From positions 62,001 to 126,000 of the forward strand of contig NZ_JAUSAR010000155.1 in NCBI RefSeq assembly GCF_030652515.1: DNA of 64,000 bases. The letters run 5' to 3'. The stretch is from Aquabacterium sp. (lineage in GTDB: Bacteria > Pseudomonadota > Gammaproteobacteria > Burkholderiales > Burkholderiaceae_C). A program made the translations under genes and the position numbers. Shown in pieces: positions 27,475 to 36,935 of the stretch (positions are counted from its first letter, which is position 1; every line of letters starts with the position of its first letter). The notes under the pieces are model-generated. The model was not told the origin of the DNA, did not search any database, and saw nothing but the letters and a program-made list of their open reading frames with translations.

Positions 27475-28681
27475 CGGCGGTCTGGGCGGCGGCGATCTTC
27501 TGCAGGTTCTCCGGGCTGAAGAAATCAGCCGGTGACACCGTCTGGCCGAAGACGCCGAAGTAGCGGTCGGCCTGGGGCTGGTTGTGCGCCAGGCTGGTGA
27601 ACAGCTGGATGACCTCGTCGGTGGGCGGGGCCAGGCGGGCCATGTCTTGCGAGAACAGGTGCAAGGGCACCGACACCGCATCACGGCGGGAGGCGTATGC
27701 CGCCACGGTCTCGTCCAGATCACCTGGGCCCGACAGGCCTTGGTGAAGCAGCTCGGCCAACAGGTCGGCATCGCGCAGGGCATTGGTGATGCCGGCGGCG
27801 GTGATGGGGTCGACGGTCAGGCCGGCATCGCCGACCAGGCTCCAGCCCTGGCCCACCGGTTGGCGGCAGAAAGTGCTCACGCCGGTGCTGATCCAGTCTT
27901 CTTCGCGCTTGCCGGCGCGCAGGCGCGCTGCCAGGTCGGGGCTCATGGCTTCCATCTCGGCGAAGAAGTGGGCTTCGGTGTCCTGGCGCGGCACGCGGGG
28001 CGAGGTGCCCGGCAGGATGACGCCCGACAGCACCTGGTCGTCGTTGGTCTGCCAGGCGTAAGCCATGCGCTGCGGGCGCGAGATGAACTCCACGCCCTTG
28101 AGCGATACGCCGCTGAAGTAGGCGAAGGTGTTGAGCGAGCCGGCTTCCTTGGGGAACTCGTGGTACGCCGTGCTGCCCACGGAGCGGGCCACGCGCGAGT
28201 GCCTGCCATCGGCGCCGACGACCCAGCGGGCCTGCTCGGTCATCACGCTGCCATCGGGGTTCTTGGCGGTGATGCCGACCACGCGCTCGCCATCGCGCAG
28301 CACGTCGTCCAGTAGCACGCCTTCGCGCAACTCGGCGCCTGCAGCCACGGCAGCATCCAGCAGGATCTGATCGAGCACGATGCGCTTGGGGGCGAAGGCC
28401 GCGCCCACCTTGGCATGAGGCGGTGTGCCCTTGAGCACCAGCTCGCCCAGGTCGAGCGAGAACTCGGTGAGGGCGGGACACAGGGAGGCGCGCACGGCAT
28501 CGAGCACGCCCCACTTTTGCAGCAGGTCGGCGCCCGCGTGCCACACCAGGTGGGTGGACAAACGCATGTCGCTGGGGAAGCGGTCCTGGTCAATGATCAG
28601 AACCTTGTGCCCTTGGCGCGCCAGCAGCAAGGCCGTTGCTGCACCGGCGCATCTGGCGCCCACCACAATCACATCATGCAT
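27464..28681 (-). CDS. FAD-dependent monooxygenase / geranylgeranyl-reductase-like oxidoreductase
   Basis: The 405-residue flavoprotein has the N-terminal dinucleotide motif VVGARCAGAATALLLA, the NADPH-side motif VVGADGRHSRVARSVG near the middle, and the FAD-ribityl motif LVGDAGLTVDPITAAGITNAL. This is the p-hydroxybenzoate hydroxylase-like fold shared by aromatic monooxygenases and geranylgeranyl reductases. The substrate cannot be read from sequence. The ATG at 28681 is preferred to TTG 28687. It follows the ThDP enzyme by 18 bp and is probably cotranscribed with it. Confidence 0.85.
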   Translation of the reverse strand: MHDVIVVGARCAGAATALLLARQGHKVLIIDQDRFPSDMRLSTHLVWHAGADLLQKWGVLDAVRASLCPALTEFSLDLGELVLKGTPPHAKVGAAFAPKRIVLDQILLDAAVAAGAELREGVLLDDVLRDGERVVGITAKNPDGSVMTEQARWVVGADGRHSRVARSVGSTAYHEFPKEAGSLNTFAYFSGVSLKGVEFISRPQRMAYAWQTNDDQVLSGVILPGTSPRVPRQDTEAHFFAEMEAMSPDLAARLRAGKREEDWISTGVSTFCRQPVGQGWSLVGDAGLTVDPITAAGITNALRDADLLAELLHQGLSGPGDLDETVAAYASRRDAVSVPLHLFSQDMARLAPPTDEVIQLFTSLAHNQPQADRYFGVFGQTVSPADFFSPENLQKIAAAQTAVSA

Positions 28682-28699
28682 GGTCAAGACTCGATACTG

Positions 28700-30490
28700 C
28701 TAGGTCGTCAACTTGGGCCAGCCGTAAGGCGGGGCGGGCTTCGTGTCGATGTGGACCACGATGACCTGCGGCCGACGGCTGGACTGTGCTGATGCTAGCG
28801 CATTTGCCAGGGCCTCGGCCAGAGCGCTTGTACCCTGGTCGGGCCTGATGGCCACCGCTTGCGCGCCCAACCCTTCGGCGAATTTGACGAGGTCGGGCTG
28901 GCCCAGCTTGTAATAGTCGTCCCAGGCTGCGGCGGGCGGCAACAGCTGGGCCATGCCCTGGCTGACCATGGCCAGGTCGTTGTCGTTCAGGACCACCCAG
29001 ATGGCACCCACGCCGTTCTGCGCTGCGGTTGATATCTCAGCCCCGTGCATCATGAAGGCGCCGTCGCCAACGATGGCCAGGCAGGGCTGGTCGGGCGCGG
29101 CCAGCTTGGCGCCGATCACGGCGGCCACGGCAAAGCCCATCGGGCCCATGGCCAGGGCACTTTGGTAACGCAGGGGTGGATCGATGACCAGGTTGTTGAG
29201 CGACCAGCCCACGCAATTGCCCGCGTCGATGAAGACGTGACCGCCCTGCATGGCCTCGTTGATGACGCGCATCATCGCGGCGGGGTGCACCGGGGCACTG
29301 GTGGCATCGCGGCCGGCCGGGTCGGACCACGGCGCGTGAGAGCGTTTGATCTCGGCGATGGATTGCAGCCGTTGTGCCACCCGGTGCGCGTCGGGGTGGG
29401 CCCGCAAGGCCTGCTCGCACAACTCGTCCAGGGTGGCGCCGATCTCGGCCACCACGCCTCGGGTGATGGCGAAGTCTCGGCCGATCACGCTGGCGTCCAG
29501 GTCGATCTGCACAAAGGTTTTGCGTGGGCTCAGTGTGCGGCTGTACAAGTCGGAGGCCACGACCGAGGTTGCCAGCTCGCCCAGCGTGGAGCCCAGCACC
29601 ACCAGCGCGTCCAGGTGATCCGGATCGGTGGGGGGCTTCATGTACAGCTGTGTCCAGGCCGAGCCGCACATGCCGTAGTTGCGCAGCGACCAGGCGTGCG
29701 TTTCCGGGAAGATGCCTTTGCCGTTGGGGGTGGTCATCACCGGGATGCCGAAGCGTTCGACAAAGTGGGTGAAGGCGGCCAGGCGGTGGGGATCGGCCAG
29801 TGCTTCGCGGCAGCCATTGCCCAGAAAAATCAAGGGTCGATCGGCGTGGATCAGCTCGTGCAAGGTGGCGGCCACGGCCTTGGCGTCGGTGCAGGCGGCC
29901 ACCGCGCGGTAGCTGGAAGGCTTGATGCTGCTGGGGTAGCTGCTCAAGGCCGTGCCGGCCACGTCGTTGGGCAAGCTGATGTGCGCGGCCCGTCTTGGCA
30001 AGGAACAGGCATTGCGCAGCGCTTGCTGGAAGAGCGTCTGGAAGTTGCCCTGGTTGGAGATCATGTCGCTGGACTGCACCGAGTTGCGGAAGATGCTGGT
30101 GATGTCCAGCTTGGCATCGGCGCCTTCTTGCAGGTAACCCTGGCCGAAGTATTTCTCGGGCACCTCGCCCGTGACGACCAGCACCGATGAATTGCTGGCC
30201 TGCGCGTTCATGGCGCCGGTCACGGCATTGGTGGCACCGGGTCCGGAGGTGGTCATCACCACGCCCAAGCCTGCGCCTGCCCGCGCGTAGCCATCGGCCA
30301 TGTAGGCCGCGCCGGTCTCGTGCCGGCAGATCACGTAGTCGATGTCGTGCTGCTGTTTCAACTCGTTCATCAGCCAGACCAGTGCACCGCCTGGTATGCC
30401 GAAGATCCTGGTCACGCCCTCCGCTTTCAAATAGGCCAACAGCAGTTGCGCGACGGTCTGGGTGGCGGGGGTGTCAACGGTGGTTTGCAT
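28700..30490 (-). CDS. Thiamine-diphosphate-dependent enzyme (acetolactate synthase / 2-oxoacid decarboxylase family)
   Basis: The 596-residue protein has the three-domain ThDP layout. The N-terminal PYR domain carries the catalytic glutamate in VICRHETGAAYMADGYARA, followed by TTSGPGATNAVTGAMNAQ. A central domain (PLIFLGNGCREA) comes next. The C-terminal PP domain has the cofactor motif GDGAFMMHG running to LNDNDLAMV. This pattern covers acetolactate synthases, benzoylformate and indolepyruvate decarboxylases and oxalyl-CoA decarboxylases. There is no small regulatory subunit beside it, so a catabolic decarboxylase or lyase is more likely than valine/isoleucine synthesis. Start ATG 30490. 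Confidence 0.88.
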   Translation of the reverse strand: MQTTVDTPATQTVAQLLLAYLKAEGVTRIFGIPGGALVWLMNELKQQHDIDYVICRHETGAAYMADGYARAGAGLGVVMTTSGPGATNAVTGAMNAQASNSSVLVVTGEVPEKYFGQGYLQEGADAKLDITSIFRNSVQSSDMISNQGNFQTLFQQALRNACSLPRRAAHISLPNDVAGTALSSYPSSIKPSSYRAVAACTDAKAVAATLHELIHADRPLIFLGNGCREALADPHRLAAFTHFVERFGIPVMTTPNGKGIFPETHAWSLRNYGMCGSAWTQLYMKPPTDPDHLDALVVLGSTLGELATSVVASDLYSRTLSPRKTFVQIDLDASVIGRDFAITRGVVAEIGATLDELCEQALRAHPDAHRVAQRLQSIAEIKRSHAPWSDPAGRDATSAPVHPAAMMRVINEAMQGGHVFIDAGNCVGWSLNNLVIDPPLRYQSALAMGPMGFAVAAVIGAKLAAPDQPCLAIVGDGAFMMHGAEISTAAQNGVGAIWVVLNDNDLAMVSQGMAQLLPPAAAWDDYYKLGQPDLVKFAEGLGAQAVAIRPDQGTSALAEALANALASAQSSRRPQVIVVHIDTKPAPPYGWPKLTT

Positions 30491-30590
30491 GGGGCTCCCT
30501 CGAATTAGTGGCAAAAGGTGCCTGAAATTACCGCGTTGCACGACCGCGTGGCTGCCAGAATTCCGAGACAAATCACCGGGAGTTCACGCT

Positions 30591-32195
30591 ATGACTCACT
30601 CAACAGCTTCGAGCAAGACTGTGTTGGACGTGGCCATCGTGGGAGGCGGCGTGTCCGGCCTCTACAGCGGTTGGCGCTTGTTGACCACGCCCTCACCCGA
30701 TCAGCCGCAGACGGTGTCCTTGTTCGAAGGCAGTGATCGCGTTGGCGGCCGTCTGCTTTCGGTCACACCGCCGGGCATGCCCGAGGCGCGCATCGAACTG
30801 GGTGGCATGCGCTTCACCACCGGGCAGCAGCTGGTGATGTCGCTCGTGCCCTATCTGAAGCTGGCCACCGAGCCCTTCCCGGTGGGGCAGAACCAGAACA
30901 TGGCCTACCTGCGCGGCCACCGCTTGCGCACCGCCGACCTGAACGATCCCGACAAGATCCCCTATGTGCTGACGCCTGCCGAACGCGATGGCTTGAAAGA
31001 CGGCTTCACCGCCATGGCCGCCGAGAACTTCCTGCAGAAGGTGATGGGCCAGCCCCACGTGGACCTGAAGACCGTGCCCTGGGAGAAGCTGGCGCGCAGT
31101 GGCCAATACGAAGGGCACTACCTGCGCGATCTGCCCATGCGCTATGTGTTCAACCGCTCGGTCAGCCACGAGGCGTTTCAGTTCGCCGAAGACACCAGCG
31201 GCTACGACAGCATCTTCTTCACCTGGAACGCGGCCGACGGCTTCCCCTGGAACCTGGCCGACTACGGCGCCACCATCGAGTACAAGCGCCTTGTTCAAGG
31301 CTACGAGTCCTTGCCCTTGACCTTGCGCGGCAAGTTCGAAGAGGCGGGTGGGAAGCTGCACCTGAAGCACCGCCTCATTGGCTTCGACCATGTCGAGCAG
31401 GAGGATGGCAGCAAGCTGATCGAGATGCACTTCGACCGCGATGGCCACCGAGAGACTGTCTACGCGCGCAAGCTGATACTGGCCATGCCGCGCCGATCAC
31501 TGGAGCTTCTGGCGCAAAACGGCGCCGTGCTGGGCCCCGAGCAGCACGAGGTGCACCGCCTGATCCAATCCGTCACGCCCATCCCTTTGTTCAAGCTGGC
31601 CCTGTGCTACCGCGAACGTTGGTGGGAGAAGCTGGGCATCACGCAAGGCCAGTCGGTCACCGACCTGCCGATCCGCCAGTGCTACTACTGGCCGGTGGGC
31701 GATGACACCAAAGCGGGTGCCATCCTCATCTACAACGATGGTCTGGACCTGGACTATTGGTGCGACCTGATTGCCCACCCCGCCAAGTTCCAGAACAAGA
31801 CCCTGGATGGCGATGTGCCCTGGCCCGAGCAGGAGTGGATGCAACACCCCGCGCCCGAGTTGATGGTGCAGGAAGCCCACCGCCAGTTGCTCGACATCCA
31901 CGGCATTGAAGATCATCCAGACCTGCAGCCTTACGCGGCGGCCTTCCGGGATTGGGGCGAAGACCCCTTCGGGGGCGGCGCCAACTTCTGGCCGCAGCAC
32001 GTCGAGAGCTACGAGGTGGCCCGCCAGATCCTCAAGCCTGTGCAGGACGTGCCGGTGTTCATCTGCGGCGAGGCTTATTCGCATGGCCAGGGCTGGGTGG
32101 AAGGTGCGTTGGAGACGGCCGAGGCCATGCTGCAGGGACACTTTGGTTTGGGGCGCCCCCCTTATCTGCCGGGTGCACAGCCACCAAAACCTTGA
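30591..32195 (+). CDS. Flavin amine oxidase family protein (L-amino acid / monoamine oxidase-like)
   Basis: The 534-residue FAD enzyme starts with the dinucleotide motif VAIVGGGVSGLYSGWRLL, followed by SDRVGGRLLSV and ELGGMRFTTGQQLV, and ends with the FAD-closing motif CGEAYSHGQGWVEGALETAE. Relatives oxidise amines or L-amino acids to imines and hydrogen peroxide. There is no signal peptide. The ATG at 30591 lies in a 100-bp gap shared with the divergent ThDP gene, suggesting shared control. One conceivable route is an L-amino acid to a 2-oxoacid by this enzyme, then decarboxylation by the neighbour; that is inference. Confidence 0.85.
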   Translation: MTHSTASSKTVLDVAIVGGGVSGLYSGWRLLTTPSPDQPQTVSLFEGSDRVGGRLLSVTPPGMPEARIELGGMRFTTGQQLVMSLVPYLKLATEPFPVGQNQNMAYLRGHRLRTADLNDPDKIPYVLTPAERDGLKDGFTAMAAENFLQKVMGQPHVDLKTVPWEKLARSGQYEGHYLRDLPMRYVFNRSVSHEAFQFAEDTSGYDSIFFTWNAADGFPWNLADYGATIEYKRLVQGYESLPLTLRGKFEEAGGKLHLKHRLIGFDHVEQEDGSKLIEMHFDRDGHRETVYARKLILAMPRRSLELLAQNGAVLGPEQHEVHRLIQSVTPIPLFKLALCYRERWWEKLGITQGQSVTDLPIRQCYYWPVGDDTKAGAILIYNDGLDLDYWCDLIAHPAKFQNKTLDGDVPWPEQEWMQHPAPELMVQEAHRQLLDIHGIEDHPDLQPYAAAFRDWGEDPFGGGANFWPQHVESYEVARQILKPVQDVPVFICGEAYSHGQGWVEGALETAEAMLQGHFGLGRPPYLPGAQPPKP

Positions 32196-32275
32196 TGCAT
32201 CGCAACATGGCCTTGCGCGGACTGCAGTGAAATCCTGCTTGAGGAATTTGCCCTCGTCATTGCAGGAAAAAGACC

Positions 32276-32899
32276 ATGAGAACCAAGAACGCTCAATGCG
32301 CCGCCGTGTTGCTGGCATTGCTCGGCGGTGCCGCCATGCCCTTGGCCGCGCAGGCTGAGGAGTCCCCCTGGCTGGTGCGCGTGCGCGCCGTCAACCTGGA
32401 AAGCGACAACGAAGACTCGACGGGCCTGAACCTGTCGATCAACAACAAGGTCATCCCGGAAGTCGACATCTCGTACTTCTTCACGCCGAACATCGCGGCG
32501 GAGTTGGTGCTGACCTACCCGCAAAAGCAGACCATTTACTCGGGCGGCGCGGAGATTGGCTCGCTCAAGCACCTGCCGCCCACGCTCACGCTGCAGTACC
32601 ACTTCGACAAGATGCGCGAGTTCAAGCCTTACCTGGGCATTGGCGTGAACTACACGCGCTTTTCCAGCGTGCATTTCAGCCCCGCCGTGCAGGCCGCGCT
32701 GCAACCCAGCGTGAGCAAGAACAGCTTTGGCCTGGCCTTGCAAGCGGGCGTTGACTTTGAGTTCCGCAAGAACTGGTACCTGAACCTGGACGTGAAGAAG
32801 GTTCAGATTCGCACCGACATCAAGTCCGCCGGGGCCAAGGTGGGCGAGTTCAAGGTGGATCCCTGGTTGCTGGGCGTGGGCGTGGGCATGCGGTTCTGA
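32276..32899 (+). CDS. OmpW-family outer-membrane protein
   Basis: The 207-residue protein has a cleavable signal peptide ending near MPLAAQAEE and then an eight-stranded beta-barrel pattern with ISYFFTPNIAAELVLTYP, PPTLTLQYHF, FKPYLGIGVNYTRF and the C-terminal LLGVGVGMRF ending in phenylalanine. OmpW proteins form narrow hydrophobic channels thought to take up small hydrophobic molecules and are linked to stress. It lies 80 bp downstream of the amine oxidase on the same strand and could be cotranscribed. Confidence 0.93.
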   Translation: MRTKNAQCAAVLLALLGGAAMPLAAQAEESPWLVRVRAVNLESDNEDSTGLNLSINNKVIPEVDISYFFTPNIAAELVLTYPQKQTIYSGGAEIGSLKHLPPTLTLQYHFDKMREFKPYLGIGVNYTRFSSVHFSPAVQAALQPSVSKNSFGLALQAGVDFEFRKNWYLNLDVKKVQIRTDIKSAGAKVGEFKVDPWLLGVGVGMRF

Positions 32900-32922
32900 G
32901 TCAAACCGCTGGGCCGCCTTGC

Positions 32923-33654
32923 TCAGCCGGGGATGAAGACGTAGCCCACGTTTCGCACCGTCTTGATCACCTCGGGCTTGTCGGGGTTGCGCTCGACCTT
33001 GCGGCGCAGGCGCATCACGCGCAGATCAATGGAGCGGTCGAACACATCCCAGCCGCGGTTGTGCGCCTGCTCCATGATCTGGTCGCGGTTGAGCGGCCGG
33101 TTGGGGTGCGAGGCGAACAGGGCCAGCAGCTCGAATTCCGAAGCCGTGACGGCGATCTCGACACCGTCGTGGCTGAAGAGCTGTCGCGAATCGAGGTCGA
33201 GCGCACATTGACCGAATCGGACCCGCTTGGTGGGCGCCACGGCCGTCACGGCCATTTCAGCTGTGACTTCTGAGCGCAAGCGGCGCACCAGCGCGCGCAC
33301 GCGGGCCAGCAGCTCGCGCACTTCAAAGGGCTTGGGCAGGTAGTCGTCGGCGCCCAGCTCCAGGCCCACGATGCGGTCCACCGAATCGCCCGCCGTGGTC
33401 AGCATCACCAGCCCGATGCCGGGGTGGGTTTCGCGCAGCCAGCGTGCCAGTGACAGGCCGTTCTCGCCCGGCATGTTGATGTCCAGGATGGCCACGTCGG
33501 GCACGGCCTGGGCCACCAGTGCGCGGGCCGACAGCGCATCCTCGGCGGTGCGCACGGTGAACTGGTGCCGCTCGAAGTACTCGCTCAAAAGCGAGCGCAG
33601 CTCGGGCTCGTCGTCCACCACCATCACCACCGGCTGGGTCTTGTTGCCTGGCAC
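32923..33654 (-). CDS. OmpR-family response regulator
   Basis: The 243-residue regulator has an N-terminal receiver domain (VVMVVDDEPEL; phospho-acceptor Asp58 in AILDINMPGENG; conserved Lys in DDYLPKPFEVRELL) and a C-terminal winged helix (DRSIDLRVMRLRRKVE, KTVRNVGYVF). The GTG start at 33654 is chosen because GGGAGG lies 5 nt upstream; the next in-frame ATG would cut into the receiver domain. It is transcribed divergently from a hybrid histidine kinase 106 bp away, its likely partner. Confidence 0.92.
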   Translation of the reverse strand: MPGNKTQPVVMVVDDEPELRSLLSEYFERHQFTVRTAEDALSARALVAQAVPDVAILDINMPGENGLSLARWLRETHPGIGLVMLTTAGDSVDRIVGLELGADDYLPKPFEVRELLARVRALVRRLRSEVTAEMAVTAVAPTKRVRFGQCALDLDSRQLFSHDGVEIAVTASEFELLALFASHPNRPLNRDQIMEQAHNRGWDVFDRSIDLRVMRLRRKVERNPDKPEVIKTVRNVGYVFIPG

Positions 33655-33760
33655 AGGGCCTCCCGCGTTGTTGCCTGGCCGGGATGATATCGCCCATCCA
33701 TCACAATGCCGCACTGGCCAAAACGGATGGCCCACCTATGCAGCGGGGAGTGCGAGAGGC

Positions 33761-35773
33761 ATGAACAACGAGGAACAAGACGGCGAATTCACCTGGTCGG
33801 TCACCGCCGAGCGAGCGGGCAAGACGCCAGCCTTTCCATTGGACCCCACGCTGCTCGGTGCCTTGCTGGACCACAGCACCACGCAGGTCGGTATCTTTGG
33901 CCGCGACCATGTCTACCAATATGCCAACCAGGAAATGCTGGACGGCCTGGGCCGCACCTGGGACCAGGTGGTGGGCCAGCACCTGTCCACCGTGATGGGC
34001 ACGGCGCTGTACGTCAAGCGCTACGCCAGACTGAGCGAGCGCCTGTTCGCGGGCGAAACCCTGCGCTGGAGCGGCTGGCTGGGCGAGCCCGGGCAAGGGT
34101 GGCGTTTTCTGAAGGAGGCTCTGGTGCCCTTTGCGCCGGTGGACGGGGTGGTGCAATCGGTGGCCGTGTTCCGGCATGACCTGACCGAACTCAAGCAACG
34201 CGAGCTGGAGCTGGCCGACAAGCTGCAGGAGTTGCAGGCCAGCGAGGTCCTCAAGTCCGCCATCGTGGATCACGCCCTGGCCGCGCTGATCTCCACCGAT
34301 GCCAAAGGCTTGATCGTCGAGTTCAACCCCTCGGCCGAGGCCATGTTCGGCCGCACGCGCGCCGACGTGCTGGGTCGGCCGGTCAGCGAAGTGGTGATGC
34401 CCCAGCGCTTTCGAGCGGCCCACGAAGCCGGCATGCAGCGCATGGACAGTGGCGGCGAAGCCCGCATCCTGGGCAAGCGCATGGAGATGCACGCCCTGCG
34501 TGCCGATGGCAGCGAGTTCCCGATCGAGATGGTGCTGTGGCGCACCAGCGTGCATGACTCGGTCTTCTACACGGCCTCCATGGTGGACCTGACCGAGCGC
34601 CACAACGCCGCCGAGCAGATCGAACGGCAGCGCGAAGCCTTGCGGCAAAGTGAAAAGCTCACCGCCATGGGCAGCCTGCTGGCGGGCGTGGCCCACGAGT
34701 TGAACAACCCCCTGGCCATCGTGATGGGCCGCGCCAGCCTGCTGGAAGAGAAGTGCGAGTCGGACGACCTGAAGGCGGATGTGCAGCGCATCCGCGAGGC
34801 CGCCGAGCGTTGCGGTCGCATCGTGCGCACCTTCCTCAACATGGCGCGCAGCCGGCCTTCGCAGCGCCACAAGGTGGGTCTCAACGAGATGGTCCACGCG
34901 GCCACCGACATGCTGCACTACGGCTACCGCAGCCATGGCATCGAGTTGCAACTGCAGCTGGACCCCGCGCTGCCCGAGGTGCTGGCCGATGGCGACCAGA
35001 TCGGGCAGGTGATCCTGAACCTGCTGGTCAATGCGCAGCAAGCGCTGGCCAGCATCGCTGGCCCTCGCCGCGTCAGTGTCCAGACGGGTGTCGAGCGCGC
35101 GGAAGGCCAGGTCGGCGTGTGGCTGCGCGTGCGCGACAGTGGTCAGGGCGTGTCACCCGAACTGCATGGCCGCGTGTTCGAACCCTTCTTCACCACCAAG
35201 CCTGACGGCATGGGCACCGGCATGGGGCTGGCCGTCTCGCGGGCCTTGGCGCGCGAACATGGCGGCGACCTGCTGCTCGAAACGGTGGACGTGGACAGCA
35301 GCCTGGACGGCCTGCGCGGCGCCTGCTTCCGCCTGGTCCTGCCCATGAACGCGCAGCCAGCCGAGGACACCATCCCGGCACCCTTGCCGGAGCTGGAAGA
35401 GGAGCCCATGCTGGCCCGCATCCTGGTGGTGGACGACGAGCCCGAGCTGACCGCGTTGATGCGCGACATGCTCGAAGGCGCGGGTTATGAAGTGGCCACG
35501 GCCGAATCAGGCGCGGTGGCACTGGAGCTGCTGGAGATGGCGCGCTTCGACGCGGTCGTCTCCGACCTGCGCATGCCCGACATGGATGGATCGGCCTTGT
35601 GGCGCGAGCTGTCGATTCGGCACCCGAGCCTGGCGCGCCGGATGCTCTTCGTCACCGGCGACACGCTGTCGCTGGATGCGCAGAAGTTCTTGCGCGACTC
35701 ACGCAGCGACAGCCTGGACAAGCCCTTCTCCAAGGGTGACTTGCTGGCCAAGGTGGCGGCTTTGGTGAGTTGA
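33761..35773 (+). CDS. PAS-containing hybrid sensor histidine kinase
   Basis: The 670-residue protein has no transmembrane segment. Two PAS domains (about residues 30-150 and 165-285; the second with NPSAEAMFGRTRADVLG) precede the dimerisation helix with phospho-acceptor His312 in GVAHELNNPLAIVMGR. An HATPase domain follows (NLLVNAQQAL, RDSGQGVSPE, GTGMGLAVSRA). The C-terminal receiver domain contains Asp602 in VVSDLRMPDMDG and a conserved DKPF lysine. It should sense a cytosolic cue and phosphorylate its own receiver. The divergent OmpR-type regulator is the natural output; no HPt protein is seen nearby. Confidence 0.92.
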   Translation: MNNEEQDGEFTWSVTAERAGKTPAFPLDPTLLGALLDHSTTQVGIFGRDHVYQYANQEMLDGLGRTWDQVVGQHLSTVMGTALYVKRYARLSERLFAGETLRWSGWLGEPGQGWRFLKEALVPFAPVDGVVQSVAVFRHDLTELKQRELELADKLQELQASEVLKSAIVDHALAALISTDAKGLIVEFNPSAEAMFGRTRADVLGRPVSEVVMPQRFRAAHEAGMQRMDSGGEARILGKRMEMHALRADGSEFPIEMVLWRTSVHDSVFYTASMVDLTERHNAAEQIERQREALRQSEKLTAMGSLLAGVAHELNNPLAIVMGRASLLEEKCESDDLKADVQRIREAAERCGRIVRTFLNMARSRPSQRHKVGLNEMVHAATDMLHYGYRSHGIELQLQLDPALPEVLADGDQIGQVILNLLVNAQQALASIAGPRRVSVQTGVERAEGQVGVWLRVRDSGQGVSPELHGRVFEPFFTTKPDGMGTGMGLAVSRALAREHGGDLLLETVDVDSSLDGLRGACFRLVLPMNAQPAEDTIPAPLPELEEEPMLARILVVDDEPELTALMRDMLEGAGYEVATAESGAVALELLEMARFDAVVSDLRMPDMDGSALWRELSIRHPSLARRMLFVTGDTLSLDAQKFLRDSRSDSLDKPFSKGDLLAKVAALVS

Positions 35774-35797
35774 TGGATCGCGGGTGTTCAGGCTTGA

Positions 35798-36799
35798 TCA
35801 AGCCAGGTCGCGCTGGTAGAGCAGGGCCACGGCATGCATCTCCATGCCGATGCCCAGCATCACCACGTACTTCGTGGTGATCTCGTTTTGGCACCGGGCA
35901 AAGTTGACCGGCACCGACGAGGCCACCATGTCGCCCAACTCCTCGATCGTGTTGAGGTAATGCGCCGGCTGGATGGCCGCGTTCCACGCGTCGAAGACCG
36001 CTTTGGACGTCTGGTGCGCCACCAGCGTGATGTCTTGGCCGCTCAGGCCATGCTTGGCCAGCAGGCGGTTCACGATCACGCCGGGCACGTTGAAGCCAAA
36101 GGTTTTCACCGCGTTCTCACCTGTCTTGTCGTCCAGCTTCATCAAGGGCTTGGTGAACAGCTCGTGGTGATGACGCACCGGCCGCTGCGCCATGCGCAGG
36201 GCGCTGAAATACTGCGTCTGCGTGTCGTTGTCCCAATCGATCAAACGGAAACGCGTGGGGTCGTCGGTCCAGCCGACCACGGCCGCGCCAGCACCGTCAG
36301 AGGCCGCCAGCGAGACAGGCTCGTGGTAGTCCATGTGGTGCGTCCAGTTGTTGCCGCAGGCCACCAGGGCGTGGCGCGCGGTGCCGCAACTGACCATGTC
36401 GTGCGCCAGCTTCATGCCGTCGATGAAGTTGCTCTCGTCGGTGTTGAGCGAGAAGATGCGGCATTGCCGTGACAGGCCCAGGTCGCGGTGCACGGCGGCC
36501 AAGGCATTGGGCGCGTAGTACTCGCTGACGGTGGCGGAGCCTAACAACAGGTCGACCTCGTCCAGCGGCACCTTCGCTTGCGCCAAAGCCGTCTTGCACG
36601 AGTCAACCATGATGCCGACCACGTCGTTGGCATGGGCCAGCACGCGCCGGTACTTCAGGCCATTGAACAGGTCGGAGCCGCCGGGCTCATGCGCTTTGAG
36701 CCAGTCGAAGATGGGGTCGTCGTTGCCCCGAATGTGGTCTGGGACCTGGTGGCCCTGGCCGAGGATGGCCACGTGCTTGACGGCTGTTTGCTGATCCAT
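35798..36799 (-). CDS. Beta-ketoacyl-ACP synthase III homologue with altered active site
   Basis: The 333-residue protein is a thiolase-fold KAS III relative with VDLLLGSATVSEYYAPNALAA, VACGNNWTHH, AASDGAGAAVVG and the histidine region VAHQTSKAVFDAWN. By manual motif alignment, the place normally held by the nucleophilic cysteine (ACxGF) reads DESNF, with glutamate instead of cysteine. The GNTS asparagine region reads GDMVASS, with aspartate. The histidine is kept. Ordinary condensing activity by acyl transfer is therefore doubtful; a non-acylating partner (as with PqsB) or a different reaction is possible. The gene stands alone, 183 bp from hipB. Confidence 0.8.
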   Translation of the reverse strand: MDQQTAVKHVAILGQGHQVPDHIRGNDDPIFDWLKAHEPGGSDLFNGLKYRRVLAHANDVVGIMVDSCKTALAQAKVPLDEVDLLLGSATVSEYYAPNALAAVHRDLGLSRQCRIFSLNTDESNFIDGMKLAHDMVSCGTARHALVACGNNWTHHMDYHEPVSLAASDGAGAAVVGWTDDPTRFRLIDWDNDTQTQYFSALRMAQRPVRHHHELFTKPLMKLDDKTGENAVKTFGFNVPGVIVNRLLAKHGLSGQDITLVAHQTSKAVFDAWNAAIQPAHYLNTIEELGDMVASSVPVNFARCQNEITTKYVVMLGIGMEMHAVALLYQRDLA

Positions 36800-36935
36800 G
36801 TAGACCTCCCCCTGATGCAGTGGAGTCCGAATGTTCCATCGGATTGGCCTTCAGGGTTTGAGAAACAAGTCGCGATTTCCGCGGCTTTTCAAGTCGGAGG
36901 CCAGCCGTGGCGGCATGAATTTTTAGAATGAAAGT

